Positions 5,167 to 5,847 of a stretch of DNA of 5,847 nt are shown piece after piece. The notes beneath the pieces were generated by a model. The model was given only the letters and a program-made list of their open reading frames with translations, had not been told where the DNA came from and did no database searches. Origin of the DNA: Pseudomonadota bacterium (lineage in GTDB: Bacteria; Pseudomonadota; Alphaproteobacteria; Caulobacterales; Caulobacteraceae); NCBI GenBank assembly GCA_023445705.1, contig JAEXKM010000063.1, positions 1 through 5,847 of the forward strand, read 5' to 3'. The translations under genes were made by a program, and so were the position numbers. Positions within the stretch are counted from its first letter, which is position 1. Every line of letters begins with the position of its first letter.

Positions 5167-5379
5167 CTAGCGATCCTGGGTCTTGGCGTGAACGGCGTCG
5201 ACGTTCTGGTGGATGTTGCCTTGGCGACCCTGGTTGCGAAGGTTCACTCCGCCGTCGCCCTGGTCGGGAGATTGCAGGCCGGTCTTGGCGTCGCGTCGAT
5301 CCCGGGCTCCGCCCTGGATATCAGGCCGCTGGTCCCGGAATGAGCGTTGTTCCTTGGGGATCGGAGGGGCTTTGCTCAT
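5167..5379 (-). CDS. Small hydrophilic protein of unknown function (70 aa), stress-promoter controlled
   Basis: This 70-residue protein begins MSKAPPIPKEQRSF and ends in the QGRQGNIHQNVDAVHAKTQDR region. It is very hydrophilic, rich in Gln, Asp, Arg, Gly and Asn, with no Cys or Trp, no membrane segment and no signal peptide, so it should be a disordered cytoplasmic protein. From memory, similar short proteins with a KxPPIPxEQR start and a GRQGN..QN....QDR end occur in Caulobacter- and sphingomonad-type genomes without a known function; I could not verify this. The start is firm: GGAAGGA (5393-5387) lies 7 nt before the ATG. A GGAAC-N17-GTT element sits 29 bp upstream of the ATG, in the 59-bp gap after nadC. 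It is the first gene of a two-gene unit. A role in general stress survival is inferred. Confidence 0.8.
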   Translation of the reverse strand: MSKAPPIPKEQRSFRDQRPDIQGGARDRRDAKTGLQSPDQGDGGVNLRNQGRQGNIHQNVDAVHAKTQDR

Positions 5380-5407
5380 GGTGATTTCCTTCCGTTGGAA
5401 CAGAAGG

Positions 5408-5432
5408 AACCGCTCGGAGCAGGGCTTGTTCC
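5408..5432 (-). promoter_or_regulatory. EcfG/sigma-T-like (general stress) promoter of the small-protein pair
   Basis: The minus strand reads GGAAC (5432-5428), 17 bases, then GTT (5410-5408). This fits the GGAAC-N16/17-CGTT stress consensus except that the base before GTT is G, not C. It starts 7 bp after the nadC stop codon and would give a leader of about 20 nt that holds the strong GGAAGGA ribosome binding site. The geometry matches that of the lipoprotein promoter at 139-163. Confidence 0.62.
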
Positions 5433-5438
5433 GACGGC

Positions 5439-5847
5439 CTAGATAGCGTCGAGGCCGATATCCAGGACCGAGACCGAGTGGGTCAGGGCTCCGACGCTGA
5501 TCACGTCGACGCCGGTCTCGGCGATCGCGCGGACCGTCTGAAGATTCACCCCTCCGGACGCCTCCAGCACCACTTGGCCCGCCACGAGCCCCACGGCGGT
5601 CGACAGGTCGGCCAGGCTGAAATTATCGAGCATGATGACGTCCGGCCGGAAGGGCAGGGCTTCCTTGAGCTGATCTAGGCTGTCGACCTCGACCTCGATC
5701 TTCATCAGGTGGCCGGCGGCCGCCCGGGCGCGATCGAGGGCCTGAGCCACCCCTCCGCAGGCGGCGACATGGTTGTCCTTGATGAGGATGGCGTCATCGA
5801 GCCCGAACCTGTGGTTCAGGCCGCCGCCGCAGCGCACGGCGTACTTT
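5439..5847 (-). CDS. nadC: Nicotinate-nucleotide pyrophosphorylase (quinolinate phosphoribosyltransferase), C-terminal part
   Basis: The enzyme converts quinolinate and PRPP to nicotinate mononucleotide, CO2 and pyrophosphate in de novo NAD synthesis, in the cytoplasm. The window holds the last 135 residues, about half of the usual 280-300; the start lies beyond position 5847. The visible part begins KYAVRCGGGLNHRFGLDDAI, and contains the active-site motifs NHR (11-13), LIKDNH (21-26), KIEVEV (49-54) with the conserved Glu, IMLDN (71-75) with the conserved Asp, LEASGGV (94-100) and ISVGALTHS (116-124), all in the order known for NadC. No key residue is missing. The family-typical end (LDIGLDAI) is followed by TAG. 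No clear terminator follows; a stress-type promoter starts 7 bp downstream, so some nadC transcripts may run into the small genes. Confidence 0.95.
   Translation of the reverse strand, partial: KYAVRCGGGLNHRFGLDDAILIKDNHVAACGGVAQALDRARAAAGHLMKIEVEVDSLDQLKEALPFRPDVIMLDNFSLADLSTAVGLVAGQVVLEASGGVNLQTVRAIAETGVDVISVGALTHSVSVLDIGLDAI

Noticed and set aside
1..5847. Mobile element, CRISPR array, tRNA, toxin-antitoxin or defence system
   Set aside because: No transposase, integrase, spaced direct repeats, tRNA-like cloverleaf or defence-type protein is visible. Base composition looks even across the window, with no sign of recent transfer.

Overview
This is a GC-rich (roughly two-thirds G+C by eye) chromosomal stretch from an alphaproteobacterium, most likely a member of the Caulobacterales (Caulobacter/Phenylobacterium-like). 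The support is a match to the alphaproteobacterial general-stress (EcfG/sigma-T) promoter consensus upstream of one gene and a close match upstream of another, a SleB-type cell wall hydrolase with an N-terminal membrane anchor, and a small hydrophilic protein of a type I associate with this group. The genus is inferred, not proven. No mobile element, tRNA, rRNA, CRISPR array, phage gene or defence system was found.

Layout, left to right. Positions 1-102 (minus) hold the N-terminus of a lipoprotein that runs off the left edge; a perfect GGAAC-N16-CGTT promoter lies upstream of it. A 239-bp divergent gap with two overlapping inverted repeats separates it from a plus-strand, membrane-anchored SleB-family cell wall hydrolase (342-1454). 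This converges, with a 2-bp gap, on a GlxA-type AraC-family regulator (minus, 1457-2395). An 80-bp intergenic region with a TATAAT box and an interrupted inverted repeat lies between the regulator and a divergent DJ-1/PfpI protein resembling isonitrile hydratase (2476-3165). That gene converges, with a 3-bp gap, on a membrane-bound hybrid sensor histidine kinase (minus, 3169-4863), whose start codon is preceded by a perfect 7-bp GC stem. Further right, two tiny hydrophilic proteins form a minus-strand pair (5167-5379 then 4934-5164) behind a GGAAC-N17-GTT element. The C-terminal half of nadC (minus) runs off the right edge.

How the parts may work together. The lipoprotein and the two-gene small-protein unit are best read as members of the general stress regulon. 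The regulator and the DJ-1 enzyme form a divergent pair, and the regulator's own N-terminal domain belongs to the same superfamily as the enzyme, so local control is likely. The kinase has a receiver domain but no histidine phosphotransfer domain and no adjacent partner, so it probably signals through proteins encoded elsewhere. nadC is NAD biosynthesis housekeeping. Both convergent junctions are too short for a separate terminator; hairpins overlap the gene ends there.
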